DNA from: an uncultured Eubacteriales bacterium | GTDB taxonomy: Bacteria; Bacillota; Clostridia; Oscillospirales; Butyricicoccaceae | Length of the DNA stretch: 30,250 bases | Assembly: GCA_934675045.1 (NCBI GenBank) | Contig: CAKUPI010000001.1 | Span: 1-30,250 of the forward strand | Direction of reading: 5' to 3' | Shown here: positions 27,247 through 30,250 of the stretch, piece after piece | Layout of the letters: each line of letters opens with the position of its first letter | How positions within the stretch are numbered: position 1 is the stretch's first letter | The notes under the pieces: model-generated | Databases searched by the model: none | What the model was told of the DNA's origin: nothing | Seen by the model: only the letters and a program-made list of their open reading frames with translations | Program-made: the position numbers and the translations under genes

Positions 27247-28000
27247 GCTCTCCTCCGGTCACGGTGAGTATTTCCGGTTCCCCATCGGTGATGAGGATGG
27301 TGTTTTCGTAGTGGGCCGAGAGCTTTCCGTCCGCCGTGACGACCGTCCAGCCGTCGCGCAGCCTGCGCACCTCGTACCCGCCCTCGTTGACCATCGGTTC
27401 AATGGCCAGCGTCATGCCGGCCACCAGACGCGCACGCGCCCGGGGTGAAACGTAATTCGGCACCTCCGGCTCTTCGTGCATCTCCGAGCCGATACCGTGT
27501 CCGACATAGTCGCGCACCAGAGAGTAGCCCCTCTCTTCATTGTACACCTGCACGGCGCGCGAAATATCGGAGATTCTCAGCCCCGGACGGGCTTGCTTGA
27601 TACCTTCATAGAAGCTCTGCCGGGTCACCTCCAAAAGCCGCTGGGCTTGGGGCGATACGGCGCCCGCCGCAAAGGTCGCGGCGCAGTCGCCATGGTACCC
27701 GTGGTAGATGGCCCCGACATCGATTTTGACCAGATCGCCCTCTTTGATCCTGCGCGGGCCCGGAATGCCGTGGATGACCTCGTCATTGACCGAGCAGCAG
27801 ATGGCGGCGGGATACCCGCCGTAGCCGAGGAAAGAGGGGGCGGAGCCGCAGCTTTTTAAAAACTTGCGGACCTCGTGGTCAATTTCCCTTGTCGTAATTC
27901 CCGGCTGAACCAGACTGCCCGCCAAGGCGCGTGCCTCGGCGGCCAGCCGGCCGGCCTGGCGCATGAGTGAAATCTCGTGCGCCGACTTGATTTTGATCAT
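27233..28000 (-). CDS. map: Methionine aminopeptidase, type I
   Basis: Removes the initiator methionine from nascent proteins in the cytosol. The 255-residue protein has the pita-bread metalloenzyme residues His77 (EVIHGIPG), Asp94 and Asp105 (KIDVGAIYHGYHGDCAATF), His168 (YVGHGIG), Glu201 (AIEPMVNEGG) and Glu232 (HYENTILIT). It lacks the N-terminal zinc-finger or SEC-C-type extension. Its ATG overlaps the adk stop by 4 nt (ATGA), indicating coupling. The order secY-adk-map-infA is standard. Confidence 0.97.
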   Translation of the reverse strand: MIKIKSAHEISLMRQAGRLAAEARALAGSLVQPGITTREIDHEVRKFLKSCGSAPSFLGYGGYPAAICCSVNDEVIHGIPGPRRIKEGDLVKIDVGAIYHGYHGDCAATFAAGAVSPQAQRLLEVTRQSFYEGIKQARPGLRISDISRAVQVYNEERGYSLVRDYVGHGIGSEMHEEPEVPNYVSPRARARLVAGMTLAIEPMVNEGGYEVRRLRDGWTVVTADGKLSAHYENTILITDGEPEILTVTGGEHDEK

Positions 28001-28632
28001 AATGAAACTCCCAGCGCCTCCGACACCAGCTTGACGGTGTCGGCCAGCTTGGGCTGTCCCTGCACTGCCTTAAGCTTTCCCTGCGCCCGGTAAAACTCCT
28101 TGATGGGCTCGGTCTGCTTGTGGTACACGGCAAGGCGGGAGCGCACGGTCTCGGGCTCGTCATCGTGGCGGATGGTCAGCTCTGCGCCGCATTTGTCACA
28201 CACGCCCTCCACCTTGGGGGGGTTGTCGGTGACGTGATAGCTGGCCTGACACTGCGGACAGGTGCGGCGGCCGCTCATACGCTGCAGAATGGTCTCATCG
28301 GCAACCTCGATGGACAAGACGACATCGACCCGCACGGCCTTGTCAAGCGCCTCGGCCTGGTGGATGGTGCGCGGGAAGCCGTCAAAAATGACGCCCTTTG
28401 CACAATCCGGGCTTTGAAGCCGCTCGGCGACCAGTCCGATGATCAATTCATCGGGCACAAGGTTTCCGCCGTCCATGTAGGCCTGGGCCTTGCGGCCCAG
28501 CTCGGTGCCGGCCGCAATGGCCTGGCGCAGAAGGTTTCCGGTGGAGAGGATGGGAATGTTCAGCGCATGTTGAATCTTTTCGGCTTGCGTACCTTTTCCG
28601 GCGCCGGGGGCGCCCAGTAAAACAAGATTCAT
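27997..28632 (-). CDS. adk: Adenylate kinase, zinc-LID type
   Basis: Interconverts ATP + AMP and 2 ADP. The 211-residue protein has the P-loop LLGAPGAGKGTQAEKI, the AMP-binding segment STGNLLRQAI and VIFDGFPRTIHQAEAL. The long LID domain holds Cys125, Cys128, Cys145 and Cys148 (CPQC and CDKC) for structural zinc. The ATG at 28632 is chosen over 28644 because TTGGAG stands 6 nt before it and the family begins MNLVLLG. It follows secY by 26 nt. Confidence 0.97.
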   Translation of the reverse strand: MNLVLLGAPGAGKGTQAEKIQHALNIPILSTGNLLRQAIAAGTELGRKAQAYMDGGNLVPDELIIGLVAERLQSPDCAKGVIFDGFPRTIHQAEALDKAVRVDVVLSIEVADETILQRMSGRRTCPQCQASYHVTDNPPKVEGVCDKCGAELTIRHDDEPETVRSRLAVYHKQTEPIKEFYRAQGKLKAVQGQPKLADTVKLVSEALGVSL

Positions 28633-28658
28633 ACCAAACTCCAATTTCTCCGAAAGGC

Positions 28659-29939
28659 TTACTCGAGGAAGCCCTTATAGTGACGCATGAGCATCTGGCC
28701 CTCGATGGCCTTGACCGTCTCGAGCGCGACGCCGACCAGAATGAGGACCGACGTGCCACCGATGGCCAGGCCGCCCATTCCCTTGACGTTGCTCATGATG
28801 AGCGGGAAAATGGCGATGACGGCCAGGAAGAGCGCGCCCATGAGGGTGATTTTGTTGAGCACCCGCTGGATAAAGTCGCTCGTCGGCTTGCCGGGGCGGA
28901 AGCCGGGGATAAATCCGCCGTTTTTCTTCAGGTTGTTGGCCACCTCAATGGGGTTGAACTGAATGGTGGCGTAGAAGTAGGCAAAGCCGAGGATGAGCAG
29001 GAAGTAGACGATGATATACGCCGGGCTTCCCTGCTGGAAGGCCTTGAGGAAGTGATCCCAGAAGCCTCCCTCCTTGGGGGTCAGGAAGTTGCCGATGGTG
29101 GCCGGCACCGTGATGATGGTGCTGGCGAAGATGATGGGCATGACGCCCGCCATGTTGACCTTCATGGGCAGGTTGGTCGACTGACCGCCGTACATCTTGC
29201 GGCCGACAACGCGCTTGGCGTACTGCACCGGAATGCGGCGCTCGGCGTTGGTGATAAAGACGATAAAGGCGATCATGGCGACCGAGATGAGCAGAATCAG
29301 GATGGTCTTGAAGATGTCGAGCGTTCCGCTCTTGACCCCTTCGACAATGGACTGCACCATCGCCGGGCCGCGGCTGACAATGCCGCAGAACAGGATGATG
29401 GAAATGCCGTTGCCGATGCCCTTTTCGTTGATCTGCTCGCCCAGCCACATGATGAAGGCCGAGCCTGCGGTAAAGGTCAGGATGATGACGATGGCGCTCC
29501 ACGCATCGGTACGGGTCAGCACCTGATAGCTCTTGAGGAGCATGTAGTAGCTGAAGCCGGTGATGATGGCGAGAGCCACGGTGACGTAACGGGTGATGGA
29601 GGCGATTTTCTTGCGGCCTTCCTCGCCCCCCTCCTTGACCATGCGCTCAAGGGCCGGAATGGCGACCTGCAAAAGCTGCATGATGATGGAGGAGTTGATA
29701 TACGGGTAAACCGAAAGGGCAAAGATAGAGGCCTGGGAAAAGCCGCCGCCCGACAGGACGTTGAAGTAGCCAATCAGGGTGTCGGCCTGCGCTTTGAAGG
29801 CTTCGGTCAGCGCGGCGGTGTCGACGTAGGGTACAAAGATGGTATAACCAAAACGGTACACGACGATACAGCCGATGACGAAAAGCAGCTTTTTGCGCAG
29901 GTCAGGGATCTTCCACGCGTTTTTGATGGTCTCAATCAC
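28659..29939 (-). CDS. secY: Preprotein translocase subunit SecY, GTG start
   Basis: Membrane channel of the Sec translocon. The 426-residue protein has about ten transmembrane helices. It shows the conserved start ETIKNAWKIPDLRKKLLFVI, the plug/TM2 region SGGGFSQASIFALSVYPYI, the cytosolic loop RRIPVQYAKRVVGRKMYGGQ and a short C-terminal tail. The start is GTG (29939-29937) preceded by GGAGGTGATC, an excellent complement of 16S rRNA, located inside the end of rplO. Only 3 nt separate the rplO stop from the GTG. Confidence 0.97.
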   Translation of the reverse strand: MIETIKNAWKIPDLRKKLLFVIGCIVVYRFGYTIFVPYVDTAALTEAFKAQADTLIGYFNVLSGGGFSQASIFALSVYPYINSSIIMQLLQVAIPALERMVKEGGEEGRKKIASITRYVTVALAIITGFSYYMLLKSYQVLTRTDAWSAIVIILTFTAGSAFIMWLGEQINEKGIGNGISIILFCGIVSRGPAMVQSIVEGVKSGTLDIFKTILILLISVAMIAFIVFITNAERRIPVQYAKRVVGRKMYGGQSTNLPMKVNMAGVMPIIFASTIITVPATIGNFLTPKEGGFWDHFLKAFQQGSPAYIIVYFLLILGFAYFYATIQFNPIEVANNLKKNGGFIPGFRPGKPTSDFIQRVLNKITLMGALFLAVIAIFPLIMSNVKGMGGLAIGGTSVLILVGVALETVKAIEGQMLMRHYKGFLE

Positions 29940-29942
29940 GGC

Positions 29943-30250
29943 TTAGATCACCTCCGCCTTTCCTCCCGCGGCTTCAATTTTCTCCTTGGCCGAGGCGGTG
30001 ATGCCGGCGGCCTTGACGGTCAGTTTCTTGCTCAGTTCGCCGGTGCCCAGAACACGGATGCCGTCGAGCGTCTTTTTGACAAGGCCCTTTTCGACCAGCA
30101 GCTCGAAGGTGACTTCGGTGCCGTTTTCAAAGGTGTTGAGCGTGTTCAGGTTGATTTCAGCGTATTTTTTGGCAAATACGTTGTTAAAGCCGCGCTTGGG
30201 CAGACGGCGCGCCAGAGGCATCTGGCCGCCTTCAAAGCCGGGGCGGACGC
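29943..30250 (-). CDS. rplO: Large ribosomal subunit protein uL15, 5'-truncated by window
   Basis: The C-terminal 101 residues of L15. The frame stays open to the window edge, reading [20 protein letters not shown], then [17 protein letters not shown], and ending [24 protein letters not shown]. The ATG at 30221 is the internal Met of the GQMPL motif, not the start. A 50S assembly protein of the spc operon, it is transcribed directly into secY. Confidence 0.97.
   Translation of the reverse strand, partial: VRPGFEGGQMPLARRLPKRGFNNVFAKKYAEINLNTLNTFENGTEVTFELLVEKGLVKKTLDGIRVLGTGELSKKLTVKAAGITASAKEKIEAAGGKAEVI

Overview
The window looks like a chromosomal segment of a GC-rich Gram-positive anaerobe of class Clostridia, most likely a gut Oscillospirales/Ruminococcaceae-type bacterium. 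The taxonomic guess is inference from four things: a Gram-positive purine operon with a one-chain PurL, AGGAGG-type ribosome binding sites, a T-box leader ahead of aspS/gatCAB, and a map - KOW protein - infA - rpmJ - rpsM - rpsK - rpsD - rpoA - rplQ gene order. No phage, IS element, CRISPR array, tRNA or rRNA gene was seen.

Layout. (1) 1-9531, plus strand: the distal part of a de novo purine operon, purF (5' end cut by the window) - purM - purN - purH - purD - purL, closed by a strong intrinsic terminator. (2) 9580-9762: a convergent spacer with an imperfect 18-19 bp tandem repeat. Everything beyond is on the minus strand. (3) 9763-11821: an M20 peptidase and an upstream membrane-anchored XRE-type regulator. 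(4) 11956-13578: an N-acyl-D-amino-acid deacylase with its own promoter and terminator. (5) 13696-19004: a tRNA-dependent transamidation operon, promoter - T-box - aspS::gatC fusion - gatA - gatB. (6) 19015-23452: an operon of an imidazolonepropionase/prolidase-like amidohydrolase, an S9 (DPP-IV-like) peptidase and an RluA-type pseudouridine synthase. (7) 23546-30250: the distal spc/alpha ribosomal operon, rplO (cut by the window) - secY - adk - map - KOW protein - infA - rpmJ - rpsM - rpsK - rpsD - rpoA - rplQ, ended by a 17-bp-stem terminator.

Most distinctive is region 5. Aspartyl-tRNA synthetase and the GatC subunit are one uninterrupted 690-residue polypeptide, followed by gatA and gatB through 4-nt ATGA overlaps. 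The leader is a T-box whose specifier loop reads GAAC, which gives overlapping GAA (Glu) and AAC (Asn) codons rather than an Asp codon. This fits an operon that makes Asn-tRNA(Asn), and probably Gln-tRNA(Gln), by the indirect route and senses those tRNAs. It resembles the two-codon T-box described for the transamidation operon of Clostridium acetobutylicum. The covalent synthetase-GatC link suggests a built-in transamidosome.

The peptidases, D-aminoacylase and amidohydrolase of regions 3, 4 and 6 suggest use of peptides and acylated D-amino acids. No shared pathway can be proven from sequence alone.
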